Shown: positions 34,934 through 43,794 of the stretch, in pieces
How positions within the stretch are numbered: the first letter of the stretch is position 1
How the letters are laid out: every line of letters starts with the position of its first letter
Made by a program: the position numbers and the translations under genes
The notes under the pieces: model-generated
The model's database searches: none
What the model was told of the DNA's origin: nothing
The model's input: only the letters and a program-made list of their open reading frames with translations
Source of the DNA: Poriferisodalis sp963663635
Lineage (GTDB): Bacteria; Actinomycetota; Acidimicrobiia; Acidimicrobiales; Poriferisodalaceae
Assembly (NCBI GenBank): GCA_963663635.2
Contig: CAXXMY010000016.1
Coordinates: 58,903 to 122,902, forward strand
DNA length: 64,000 bases
Direction: 5' to 3'

Positions 34934-36402
34934 CCTTGCAGCCAGAAGGGGCGAGCGGCGCGGTCGTGTCACTGCCCGCCGCAACGGATTGCGTGCTGGC
35001 CGCCGCGGTGTGCTCAAGCGACGGTCGTGCCCTGCGCGCCGACGCGCAGGCTGTGGTTGCCGGCCCGGGTATGGACGCGATCCCAGAGGACTATTTGCTG
35101 CCCGATTTGGTGAGCGATCCTCCAGTCTTTGACTATGGAGTGCATGAAGTCTTGACAGGCGGGCAACGGCGGCTCGTACTGCGCTTCGACGGCTATGTGA
35201 CCAACCTGGGTGACGGGCCCGTTGACCTATCGGGCAATCCTCAGCTTGTCGATCCAGCGGATCCAACAAGTCATGACGTCTGGCAGCGGGTCAAGACCGC
35301 ATCAGGGGAATGGTTCAAACTTGCACAGCCTCCGGTGCGTTATGAGACTGCCGACGGCCACAACCACTTTCACTTGATGGATATCGTGGCATATTCGCTG
35401 TGGAGCAGCGACGGAGTGACACTGGTCGCGCCCGGAGCCAAAGTAGGTTTTTGTCTTGCCGACTCTGAGGCGCTGCCGGACCGTCACCCCGATCCGGGCC
35501 CTGCCACATATTCGGATGTAGACACCCAGAACTGCATGGCCAACGAGCCGAACGCCACAAGCCTGGAAATGGGAGTTACCGAAGGGTGGAGAGACATCTA
35601 TGACGGTGATCTGACTTTTCAGTGGATTGACGTGTCCGACGTGAGCCCAGGCCGGTACCGGCTCGGCGTTGAGGCCGACCCCTACAACATCTTGATCGAG
35701 TCTGACGAGACCAACAACGGTGTCGCCCTGTCGGATGACGTCAGCGTCGTCCGTGGTTATGTGGCAAAATCGAAGGTGTTCACTGCCGAACCGGACACAA
35801 CGCCGCAGATCAGATTGTCGGCCAATAGCTACCGCAATCCGGGACAGATTGCGTTCCGAATCGTATCCCACCCATCTCACGGAACGATTGCAACCACACG
35901 CAACTATACCGCTGTTCAGGGAGGCAACTCATATCGCGCCTTCTTGAATCGGGCCGTCACCTACACACCCGACCCTGGATTCTCCGGTGTGGATACGTTT
36001 GAATTCGTCGCTTTCGACTCGACCAACCCCGATTTTCCGACTAGCCCCATAGTTGCTACAGCCACTATCGATATGACCGCTGCTGAGTCCATCGTCTCGA
36101 TCGTCAATGCCCCAGCGTCGATCGTCGCGGGGACTACCACAAGCCTTCGTGCCCAAGTCACCGGCGCGGCTGCAGGTGTGTCTTGGGCAGTTGAAGGAGT
36201 GGACGGCGGCAACTCAACAGTGGGCACGATCGACGCTGACGGCACCTACGCAGCTCCCGCCGCAGTCCCAGCCTCAGGTTTCGGTTGTTGTCAGGGCCAC
36301 CAGCACAGCCGCACCCTCTGCCTTCGCCGAGACGGCCATAACAATCACCGAAGCACCCAACACAGCGCCTTCGGTCACATTCCCCGGCAACCAGTCGTTT
36401 AG
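34930..36402 (+). CDS. Lysyl oxidase protein, catalytic fragment
   Basis: This fragment holds the bacterial lysyl oxidase domain at about residues 45-275. It has the copper-binding stretch DGHNHFHLMDIVAYSLW, then GFCLADSEALPD, a second cysteine (TQNCMANEP), MGVTEGWRDIYDGDLTFQWI, and the terminal PGRYRLGVEADPYNILIESD followed by ETNN. Lysyl oxidases oxidise lysine side chains to aldehydes that cross-link proteins. Next is a Big_9/cadherin-like domain (AVTYTPDPGFSGVDTFEF), after which the sequence becomes nonsense from about residue 445. The sense continues in the next frame near 36280. Confidence 0.85.
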   Translation: MTLQPEGASGAVVSLPAATDCVLAAAVCSSDGRALRADAQAVVAGPGMDAIPEDYLLPDLVSDPPVFDYGVHEVLTGGQRRLVLRFDGYVTNLGDGPVDLSGNPQLVDPADPTSHDVWQRVKTASGEWFKLAQPPVRYETADGHNHFHLMDIVAYSLWSSDGVTLVAPGAKVGFCLADSEALPDRHPDPGPATYSDVDTQNCMANEPNATSLEMGVTEGWRDIYDGDLTFQWIDVSDVSPGRYRLGVEADPYNILIESDETNNGVALSDDVSVVRGYVAKSKVFTAEPDTTPQIRLSANSYRNPGQIAFRIVSHPSHGTIATTRNYTAVQGGNSYRAFLNRAVTYTPDPGFSGVDTFEFVAFDSTNPDFPTSPIVATATIDMTAAESIVSIVNAPASIVAGTTTSLRAQVTGAAAGVSWAVEGVDGGNSTVGTIDADGTYAAPAAVPASGFGCCQGHQHSRTLCLRRDGHNNHRSTQHSAFGHIPRQPVV

Positions 36403-37069
36403 CGTCGGCGACTCCGTCGACGTGCATGTCGTCGCCACAGACGCACAGGGCGACCAACTGACCTGGACCGTCGACACGCTCCCCGCCGGGCTGGACCTTG
36501 TCAGGTCAACAGGTCGAATCGTCGGCAATCCGACCATCCCAGGCACATCGCAATCAGTAGTCACTGTGAGCGACGGCGATCTGTCCGCAAGCGTCACAAT
36601 CTCATGGAACATCTCGCTCCAATCAACTGTCTCGGGCGACAACAACGGCGACGACGATCTACCCGAAGATGCTGACTCGGTGAGAGAAGGTGCAATCGAC
36701 CTTGGCGACATTACCGGCACCGGTGGGCTGAGAAATGGCGTGGTCCGCGTGACCAGGAGCACGATCAACGGCGTTGACGACGGAGTCGACTACTTTCGCT
36801 TCACACTGACGGGCTACACGTTCATTGATTTAAGCCTGCGTCGCCAAGACCATGACGCAGACATGTTCATCGAGAACGCCGATGGAATCGTACTGGAGCC
36901 GTTCAACAGCACTAGCGACGGCACCGCCACAGAGATGATTTTCGTAACGCTTCCTGCGGGCCACTACTTCATTCGAGTCGAGGCACAAGAACCAGGCCTC
37001 AACGCCTACACGCTGCGCTACAAGGTCTTCAAAGGATATGCCGACGACGCATACGAGATTGACGGCTAA
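36107..37069 (+). CDS. Lysyl oxidase protein, C-terminal fragment: Ig-like and PPC domains
   Basis: This is the third frame of the same gene. Only the part from about 36280 is meaningful; the first 55 or so codons are the shadow of the previous fragment. It holds an Ig-like/cadherin-like domain with LPAGLDLVRSTGRIVGNPTI and ends with a PPC-type domain (DYFRFTLTGYTFIDLSLR to GHYFIRVEAQEPGLNAY). Removing one base near 36277 joins it to the catalytic fragment. No CWB2 tail is present. Confidence 0.75.
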   Translation: MPQRRSSRGLPQAFVPKSPARLQVCLGQLKEWTAATQQWARSTLTAPTQLPPQSQPQVSVVVRATSTAAPSAFAETAITITEAPNTAPSVTFPGNQSFSVGDSVDVHVVATDAQGDQLTWTVDTLPAGLDLVRSTGRIVGNPTIPGTSQSVVTVSDGDLSASVTISWNISLQSTVSGDNNGDDDLPEDADSVREGAIDLGDITGTGGLRNGVVRVTRSTINGVDDGVDYFRFTLTGYTFIDLSLRRQDHDADMFIENADGIVLEPFNSTSDGTATEMIFVTLPAGHYFIRVEAQEPGLNAYTLRYKVFKGYADDAYEIDG

Positions 37070-37207
37070 GCGAAAGGTGACTATTTGTACGTCAAGACAA
37101 GCCGCCGGTCGGGTTGTGTGTCGATTTCTCACTCGTCTGCAGAACAGGTAGCGGGGCATCGAGCATCGTCCCGCCAAACGGCACGCATGCCGGCCCAGCG
37201 GGAATTC

Positions 37208-39424
37208 TCACATGGCCAAGAAGGTGTCCGCACGCAGTCCGACTATATCGGATTCGGTAAGCGGGTTTTCTCTGAGTTCGAGGTAGTCGAGTTCAGTGAG
37301 GTCACTGACGTCGATCATCGTCAGGTCGTTATTCCGCAGTCCCAGCCTAATGATGTTCCCGAGGCCACTGACATTGACAAACCAAAGATTATTGTTCTCG
37401 AGGTACAGGGACTCGAGTTCAGTGAGGTCACTGGCATCGAAGGAACTCAGGTCATTGGAACCCAGCTTTAGGACCCTGAGATCAGTGAGGTCCTCAAGGC
37501 CTGAAACCTGAGTGAACCCGTTGCAGCATAGGTTCAGTACTCGGAGTTTCGTGAGGCCGGTCAGGTCAATGGACGTCAGCTTGTTAACGGACAGGTTCAG
37601 GTCTGTAAGTGATGTGAGGCTGGTCAGATCAATGGATGTCAGAAGGTTCCAGTGCAGGTCCAGGCCTGCCAGTGACGTGACGTCGGTCAGGTCAATGAAC
37701 GTCAGCTTGTTTACGGACAGGTCCAGGTCTGTAAGTGATGTGAGGCCGGTCAGATCAATGGATGTCAGAAGGTTGTGCGCCAGGGCGACGTCTGTAAGTG
37801 ATGTGAGGCCGGTCAGGCTAGCGGACACCAGGTAGTTGTACGACAGGTCCAAGGTGGTCAGTGATGTGAGATCGCTGAGACCAACGATACTGGTGAGGTC
37901 ATTATGGAAAACGGTCAGGGATTCCAGTGATGTGAGGCCAGTGACATCGATGGACGCCAGCCTGTTATAAATCAGGTCCAGGCTGGTGAGTGATGTGAGA
38001 GTTGAGAGGCCTCTGATCTGCGTGAGGTCGTTGGAGTGCAGGTACAGTCTCTCCAGTGATGTGAGGCCAGCGACGTTGATGGACGCCAACTTGTTGCTTC
38101 TCAGGAGCAGGCTGGTGAGTGATGCAAGGTCGGCGAGGCCGCTCATGCTGGTGAGCTTGTTATAGCGCAGGTCCAAGCTTACAAGGTTGGAGAGGCCTGT
38201 TACATCTATGGCTTCGAGCTTGTTCTTATAAATTGCGAGTTCAGTAAGCGAAGTGAGTTTGTCGAGGCCGGTGATCTGTGTGAGCTGATTGCCGTCCAAG
38301 TTCAATCCGGTGAGATTTGACGCGTGTTCGAGGCCGGTGATGTCGATGGACGTCAACTGGCTGTAAGACAGATTCAAACTGATGAGGTCTTCCATGTCGC
38401 CCAAAGTGATGCCGTCTCCGGGGCTCTTGCCGAGTGTTTGTTCAATCGCGGTCCGCAGGTTGATATCGGGTAGGTGACAGATCTGGACTACGTCAGTATC
38501 GTCTTGGAGATTCGGGCAGCTCTCTTGCTCGGATGTTTCGTGCTCGTCTTCGGTCACTACGTATTCGAGCGTTGCGGCGGGCAGGCCGATTGCATTTGTG
38601 AACGGCGACGAATTGCTGGCAGTTCCGTTGCGCAGTGCCTTGACTCGGTAGGCGTACTTCACGCCTTCCTCGTTGGCAGATCGGTCGACATATGTGGTGT
38701 CGGCGGTGCCGGTGTCGGCGACCAGCGTCAGGAGCACTTTCTCACCCCGGTTCGTTCGCCGACGCAGGATCTCGTAGCCGTCGACAGCGTCCGCGTCGCC
38801 CTCGGGCGCGTCCCATGTCAGCACCACCAAACCCGGGTTCGCCTGCGCGACGAGACCGGTCGGGCTCAGCTGCTGCAGGGTCCACTCGGGCTCGATGGTG
38901 TCGTCGCTCAGCTGCCCGGAACCTTCCTGCTGTTGAGAAAGCGAAACCTCTTGAGAGGTCTCAGGCGAAACCGCCGACGCCTGGTAGGTCAGCCGCGCCC
39001 TCATCGACCACGGCGCAGCCACACCTCCCCGCAACGCCACTACCCGATAGATGTACACCGTCGCGGATACGACCTCGGTGTCGAGATAAGCAGTCAGCGT
39101 CGACTCGGTGTCGGCCACTAGCTCGCTCAGACGAGACTCGCCCAGACTGGGGCTGCGGCGCAGGATCCTGTATCCCGTCACCTGCTCAGCGAGATCGACG
39201 GGTTCGTCCCACGACAGCTGGACGCCACCGCTCACCGACAGCGCCTCCAGACCACCAGCGCTCAAACCGCTCGCCTTCGCCGCCAGAGCAGAGGAATCCA
39301 TGACGAGCACGGTGCTGACCAGCACGAACGCTGCGGCCCCCCACCCCAACCTCCTAGTCGGCCCCGATGCTCGAGGTGCAGGCGACGCACACAAGGGAGA
39401 CCGTCGAGTCCAATTGCGCATCAT
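37208..39424 (-). CDS. Exported Fn3 and leucine-rich-repeat protein
   Basis: This protein has a signal peptide (LGWGAAAFVLVSTVLVMDSS), two Fn3 domains (VTGYRILRRSPSLGE and VDGYEILRRRTNRGE, each followed by VYIYRVVALRG-like strands) and a C-terminal array of about 17-19 leucine-rich repeats of 21-22 residues (LTSLTDLDLSVNKLTSIDLT and variants), resembling the internalin/SDS22 class. The repeats are very uniform at the DNA level. The LRR array runs to the last residue, with no wall-binding tail. The Fn3 modules resemble those of the neighbouring surface proteins. A ligand-binding or adhesion role is inferred. Confidence 0.85.
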   Translation of the reverse strand: MMRNWTRRSPLCASPAPRASGPTRRLGWGAAAFVLVSTVLVMDSSALAAKASGLSAGGLEALSVSGGVQLSWDEPVDLAEQVTGYRILRRSPSLGESRLSELVADTESTLTAYLDTEVVSATVYIYRVVALRGGVAAPWSMRARLTYQASAVSPETSQEVSLSQQQEGSGQLSDDTIEPEWTLQQLSPTGLVAQANPGLVVLTWDAPEGDADAVDGYEILRRRTNRGEKVLLTLVADTGTADTTYVDRSANEEGVKYAYRVKALRNGTASNSSPFTNAIGLPAATLEYVVTEDEHETSEQESCPNLQDDTDVVQICHLPDINLRTAIEQTLGKSPGDGITLGDMEDLISLNLSYSQLTSIDITGLEHASNLTGLNLDGNQLTQITGLDKLTSLTELAIYKNKLEAIDVTGLSNLVSLDLRYNKLTSMSGLADLASLTSLLLRSNKLASINVAGLTSLERLYLHSNDLTQIRGLSTLTSLTSLDLIYNRLASIDVTGLTSLESLTVFHNDLTSIVGLSDLTSLTTLDLSYNYLVSASLTGLTSLTDVALAHNLLTSIDLTGLTSLTDLDLSVNKLTFIDLTDVTSLAGLDLHWNLLTSIDLTSLTSLTDLNLSVNKLTSIDLTGLTKLRVLNLCCNGFTQVSGLEDLTDLRVLKLGSNDLSSFDASDLTELESLYLENNNLWFVNVSGLGNIIRLGLRNNDLTMIDVSDLTELDYLELRENPLTESDIVGLRADTFLAM

Positions 39425-39592
39425 AGGGAATCCAATCTGAACAGCCTGACGGCTATGTGTGATGGTTCTGAGCAATTGCCCGCTTGGGGAGTTTTGATTG
39501 CGCAGCGCGGGCGGGGTGTGCCCATGGTTTTTCTTGATAGTTGCGGCGATGATAGGCGCTGCGATCGAGTCGGGCTAGGCCGCCTCGTTTGG
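39425..39592. other. Upstream region of the LRR gene
   Basis: There is no gene here. It should carry the promoter of the minus-strand LRR gene. No clear promoter boxes are seen. Confidence 0.3.
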
Positions 39593-39935
39593 CCTAGGAG
39601 GGTGGTCGCAAAGTCCGGTTGTGGGTCCTCGTGTTGGGGGGTGCGATCGCGGATGATGGTGGGGTGCGCGGTTCGGCTGATGATCAGGGTTCGATTTTCG
39701 ATGTCGGGGTGATGGTGGGCGAGGTGGTCGCGGTGGTGGACTGGGGCGGTGGCGCACCGCGCCGGGGCGGGTCGTCTCGGTGGCGGATCCCGAGTCGCGG
39801 CATGTCCACAAGACGCGCAGCGTCTATCGGGACGGCTGCAAGGCCCACATCGCGGCCGAGCCCGACACAGGGCTGATCACCGCGGTCGATGGCGGCTACA
39901 GCGTCGACGACTTCGACCCCGAGATTTCAATCTGA
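39593..39935 (+). pseudogene. Insertion-sequence remnant with an IS1182-like transposase scrap
   Basis: At 39768-39935 one frame reads RVVSVADPESRHVHKTRSVY then RDGCKAHIAAEPDTGLITAV, the central core of an IS1182-type DDE transposase, and stops soon after. The first bases (39593-39615) match 31744-31766 with one mismatch, which suggests a shared element end. Everything else of the transposase is gone. Confidence 0.55.
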
Positions 39936-40037
39936 TGACACCGGATATCGGGTTCGCCGATGACAAAATAGCGGCAACTACACTTGCCTCCGGCATGTGT
40001 ATCTGGGATTCCAACGAGGGCGCTCGGGCGTTCTGAA

Positions 40038-41909
40038 ATGCGGATGCCGGGGGGCGAGGGCCGTTCCAGATCTGGGCGGGGTATCGGCAGGCTCGTCTTG
40101 GGTGGATTGTCAGTGGCGTTCGCAGTGGTCTTGTTGTGGGTATTGCCCGCGACTGGCCAGACCAGCGTGGCACCGGTCATCACGAGCATTGGTCTTGTTG
40201 ACGTCGACGAGGGCGCGACTTCGATAGCTGCGCTTGCCGCGACGGACGACGACACGCCGCAGGCCGATCTGGTCTGGTCTGTGGCGGGCGGCGCGGACAG
40301 TGCTGGGTTCGTGTTGAGCGAGTCGGGTGTGCTGGCGTTCGGCTCAGCCAAGGATTATGAGCAGTTTGACGATGCTGACACGGATGGCACCTATGAGGTG
40401 ACGGTGCAGGTGAGCGACGGGCTCAATGACGTCACCGCTGATGTGGTGGTGACGGTCGAGAACGTGATCGAGCTCGAAGCGATCGGCGGACCCGAGATGG
40501 TGGGGTTCGCGGAGAACAGCTGGTCGCGAGTGGCAACCTTCACGGCGTCGTCACAGCAGGACCGTGACGGCATCACCTGGACCCTCGGCGGTGACGATGC
40601 GGCGCATTTCAGCATTGACAGCCCGTCGGGCGCGCTCAGGTTCGACCTTGCCCCGGTGGCGCCGGTGATCGTCAAGAAGCCGCCGGATTTTGAGGCGCCG
40701 GTCGACAGCGACAACAACAACACCTATGTGGTCACGCTGCTGCCCTCGTCAGGATCGGCGACGGCGGCTTCTGCGTTGAGCGTGACGGTGACGGTGACCG
40801 ACGCAGACGAGCACGGCACGATGTCACTGTCGACGAAACGGCCCCGCGCGGGCGTGGCGGTCACCGCGTCGCTGGCCGATCCTGACGTTGTGGTGGACGG
40901 CTCGCAGACGTGGGTGTGGGAGCGCACCGTCGGATACAACGAGTGGGCGGCGATCGTGGGGGCGGACTCGGCGAGCTACACGCCGGTGGCGGCTGATGCG
41001 GGCGCTTTCTTGCGGGTCAGCGTGGTCTACGCCGACGGCCACCGCAGCAGCGCGCAAGCCGAAGTCACGATGCCCGAGATCGTGGCGGCTGCGCAGTTGA
41101 GCGCTCTCTTGATAAGTACCGACGACTCGGCTACGGCCACCGGCGAGGATGAGTGGAGGCGGAGCCGGCCGGCGTTTGATGCGCAGACCTTGCACTATTC
41201 CGTGGGCTGCAACGACACCGACACGATGACGCTGACGATGGCTGCTGCCAACGCCTCGAGCCGGATATCGGTGGACGGTACCCAGCACGTCAACCCAGGC
41301 GCGGGCGACCCGGTGACTGCAGCGGTGCCGGTGACCGGCGACAGCGTCGTGCGCATCTCACTTGCCGACGCCGAAGGCGCGCAGACCCAGTACGTCGTGC
41401 ACTGCCTCGCCGACGACCTCAGCCCGATCAGGATCGAGAAGCCTTGGGGCGAGACGGGCGTGCTCGACGATCTGATCCTGTTTCAGCTCGACTCGCGTCT
41501 GGTGATCATGGACGGCAACGGCGTCCCGCGCCGGCTGCGCCGGGCGCCGGGCGCCGGGAGGGGGCTTTTCTTCCGGTTCTATCCCGACGTCAACGGAGCA
41601 CCCCGATATTCCTACATCAGTGGGGTCGCCTACGTCTTGGACGAAAATCTGAACCAGATCGCGGTGGCGCGGACGGTGTCGCCCCTCACTCGACAGGACG
41701 GCCACGATTTCCGGTTGCTCGACAACGGGAACTATATGTTGATGGCCTACCAGGACACCGAGCGCGACCTGTCCCATCTCACCTTCACCGATGAGGCCGG
41801 TAAGCCTTATGGGTCTGATGTCTATGTGGAGGACTCTGTCATCCAGATCGTCACCCCGGGCGGGCAGGCGACGTTCAACTGGAACTCGTGGGACCACATG
41901 CCCCCTTGA
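40038..41909 (+). CDS. CWB2 surface protein with arylsulfotransferase-like domain, fragment 1 (N-terminus)
   Basis: This is the first of five frames of one very large gene (40038-47110). After a signal peptide (RLVLGGLSVAFAVVLLWVLP) come cadherin-like domains (ITWTLGGDDAAHF, PPDFEAPVDSDNNNTYVV), an Ig-like domain and a domain starting LSALLISTDDSATATG. From about residue 480 an arylsulfotransferase-like propeller begins (LILFQLDSRLVIMDGNGVPR, HDFRLLDNGNYMLMAY). The stop at 41909 follows a CCCCC run. With one C removed the frame continues MPLEDCAQHFFP into fragment 2. Confidence 0.8.
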   Translation: MRMPGGEGRSRSGRGIGRLVLGGLSVAFAVVLLWVLPATGQTSVAPVITSIGLVDVDEGATSIAALAATDDDTPQADLVWSVAGGADSAGFVLSESGVLAFGSAKDYEQFDDADTDGTYEVTVQVSDGLNDVTADVVVTVENVIELEAIGGPEMVGFAENSWSRVATFTASSQQDRDGITWTLGGDDAAHFSIDSPSGALRFDLAPVAPVIVKKPPDFEAPVDSDNNNTYVVTLLPSSGSATAASALSVTVTVTDADEHGTMSLSTKRPRAGVAVTASLADPDVVVDGSQTWVWERTVGYNEWAAIVGADSASYTPVAADAGAFLRVSVVYADGHRSSAQAEVTMPEIVAAAQLSALLISTDDSATATGEDEWRRSRPAFDAQTLHYSVGCNDTDTMTLTMAAANASSRISVDGTQHVNPGAGDPVTAAVPVTGDSVVRISLADAEGAQTQYVVHCLADDLSPIRIEKPWGETGVLDDLILFQLDSRLVIMDGNGVPRRLRRAPGAGRGLFFRFYPDVNGAPRYSYISGVAYVLDENLNQIAVARTVSPLTRQDGHDFRLLDNGNYMLMAYQDTERDLSHLTFTDEAGKPYGSDVYVEDSVIQIVTPGGQATFNWNSWDHMPP

Positions 41910-41973
41910 GGACTGCGCGCAGCACTTCTTCCCGCCTGCTGACGGCGATTATGCGCATCTGAACGGGATTCAG

Positions 41974-42900
41974 ATGGCGGACGGTCTCATCATCGCGTCG
42001 ATGCGGGGATGCTCAAGGATCCTCGCCATCGACGCAGCGACCGGCAGGGTGGAGTGGAGAGTGGGGCCTTCGAATCTCGACGAAGCCGAGTGGGCCGAGC
42101 GCGACATCGGTCCGCCGCCGCTGGACATCGTGGGTGATCCCGAGAAGCAGTTCTGCGGCCAGCACGGGTCGTCGCTGCTGCCCAACGGCAACCTGATCCT
42201 CTACGACAACGGCGCTCAGTGCACCCGGAACCCCTGGACGCACGACAACCTTTTCCGCACCAACAATGAATACAGCCGCGCTCTGGAATACGCCCTCGAC
42301 CTCGACAACGGCGAGGCGGTGTTCGTGCGAGACCACTCGCTGCACGGAGCACAGATGGCACTGGGCTATCGCAACGGAAACGTCGAGCTCTTGAGCAACG
42401 GCCATTGGCTCATCAACTGGGGAAACGGCGGAAGGGGCGGCGTACGACCGGACGCCAGCTTCACCCAAGTCGACCCAGACACAGGCCAGGAATGGCTTTC
42501 CGTGGGTGAATTCTTCGGCGGCAACAAGCGCAGCACCGTCATGGCGCCCGAGTTTCTAGCAGAGGGTCAACCTCGGTTAGCGGCGCAGTTCCCGAACAGC
42601 AGTCATACGTCGGTGTTCCATTCGGGTGTGGACGATGCGCAGTTGGTGGTGGCTTTCAACCGGCCGGTTGCGGATTTTGCGGCCTCTACCCCGTCATTGA
42701 GCGTTCAGGGCGCGACGGTCACGGCAGTGGAGCCTCATCTTGTGGCCGGCGAGCCGGCCAACGCGTACTTGTTGACTGCTGGCCCCAGAGGGCGCGGGCG
42801 TCTGTCACGGTTGCCGTCATGGCCGACAAGGCGTGCGACACGGGCGGCATCTGCGCGGCCGACGGCTCCATGCTGGCGAGTGTGCCCTCGGCGCTGGTGA
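41974..42900 (+). CDS. CWB2 surface protein, fragment 2 (arylsulfotransferase-like domain continued)
   Basis: The sense begins at about 41905 and can initiate at ATG 41974. It continues the propeller: DYAHLNGIQMADGLIIASMR, IDAATGRVEWRVGPSN, then QHGSSLLPNGNLILYDNGAQ, ALEYALDLDNGEAVFV and WLINWG. These motifs match the arylsulfotransferase family (ASST/PF14269 type), which moves sulfate from one aryl donor to another acceptor in the cell envelope. The active-site histidine is probably among the His residues here (YAHLN, GQHGSS, HSLHGAQ). From about residue 275 the frame is nonsense; fragment 3 carries on. Confidence 0.75.
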   Translation: MADGLIIASMRGCSRILAIDAATGRVEWRVGPSNLDEAEWAERDIGPPPLDIVGDPEKQFCGQHGSSLLPNGNLILYDNGAQCTRNPWTHDNLFRTNNEYSRALEYALDLDNGEAVFVRDHSLHGAQMALGYRNGNVELLSNGHWLINWGNGGRGGVRPDASFTQVDPDTGQEWLSVGEFFGGNKRSTVMAPEFLAEGQPRLAAQFPNSSHTSVFHSGVDDAQLVVAFNRPVADFAASTPSLSVQGATVTAVEPHLVAGEPANAYLLTAGPRGRGRLSRLPSWPTRRATRAASARPTAPCWRVCPRRW

Positions 42901-43154
42901 TCAGCCCGCCGGTGACGGTGTCGTTCGGCGCGGCCGGCTACAGCGTGAGCGAGGGCGCGACGCTTCAGGTGCCGGTTGAGCTGAGCAGAGCCCACGGCGG
43001 CGGGCTGGAGATCGAGGTGCTGATCGTCGCGTCGGCTCGCAGCGCCTCGGTTGGCGAGTTCTCGGTGGCTGCCGGGGTCAGCTTCGCGGCGGGCGAGACC
43101 CGCAAGTCGGTGTTGTTCGATGCGGTCGATGATGATTTGGTGGAGGGTTCTTGA
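42819..43154 (+). CDS. CWB2 surface protein, fragment 3 (Calx-beta-like)
   Basis: This is a short open piece with VSFGAAGYSVSEGATLQVPV then GVSFAAGETRKSVLFDAVDD, the first two thirds of a Calx-beta domain (calcium-binding beta sandwich). It ends at TGA 43152. If one T of the TT at 43151-43152 is removed, the frame reads DLVEGSETVVLSFG, continuing the same domain into fragment 4. Confidence 0.6.
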   Translation: MADKACDTGGICAADGSMLASVPSALVISPPVTVSFGAAGYSVSEGATLQVPVELSRAHGGGLEIEVLIVASARSASVGEFSVAAGVSFAAGETRKSVLFDAVDDDLVEGS

Positions 43155-43794
43155 GACGGTGGTGTTGAGCTTCGGCGCGCTGGCGCCGGGCTTCTCTGCG
43201 GGGTCGACAGCCATGTCGACGGTCACGATCGCGGACACCGACACGGCCGCGTTCGGGTTCAGCGTTGCGAGCAGCGAGGTTTCTGAGGGGGGCCAGACTG
43301 AGCTGACGTTTGCTATCACCAACGGCGTGACGTTCGCGGTGGACCAGGACATCAGCATCGCCGTTTCGGGGTCGGCTGACGTCGGCGACGACTTCGTGCT
43401 CTCAGACTCCCAGAATCGCACGCTGTCGGCACCGTACTCGGTCACGTTGGCGGCTGGGGCGACCCGGGTCGCTGCCGTTCTGGGTGTGGTGGCCGATTCG
43501 GATGCTGAGTTGGCTGAGACGGTCATATTGAGCGCCAGGCTCGTGTCGACGGGCACGTTGATCGGTTCGCGCACGGTCTCGATCCCTGCCAGCGACTTGG
43601 ACGCGCCCGAGGTCATGATCACTCCAGAGGGGGCGGTGACCGAGGGCGGCGATGCTGTGTTCGCGCTGGCGCGCACGGCCACGCTGGGCAGCCCGTTGAC
43701 CCGGGCGCTGTCGGTGCGTGTCGAGGTGACGGCGAGCGGCGGGGGTCCTCAGCGGCGCGCCGCCGTCGACGGTGACGTTCCTGGCCGGGGATAG
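43153..43794 (+). CDS. CWB2 surface protein, fragment 4 (Calx-beta-like domains)
   Basis: This fragment completes one Calx-beta domain (ETVVLSFGALAPGFSAGS, VTIADTD) and holds another (FSVASSEVSEGGQTELTFAI, ADVGDDFVLSDSQNRTL) and the start of a third (EVMITPEGAVTEGGDAVFAL). It goes out of frame after a GGGGG run near 43740. With one G removed the text continues GVLSGAPPSTVTFLAGD into fragment 5. It has no start codon of its own that makes sense. Confidence 0.65.
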   Translation, partial: ETVVLSFGALAPGFSAGSTAMSTVTIADTDTAAFGFSVASSEVSEGGQTELTFAITNGVTFAVDQDISIAVSGSADVGDDFVLSDSQNRTLSAPYSVTLAAGATRVAAVLGVVADSDAELAETVILSARLVSTGTLIGSRTVSIPASDLDAPEVMITPEGAVTEGGDAVFALARTATLGSPLTRALSVRVEVTASGGGPQRRAAVDGDVPGRG

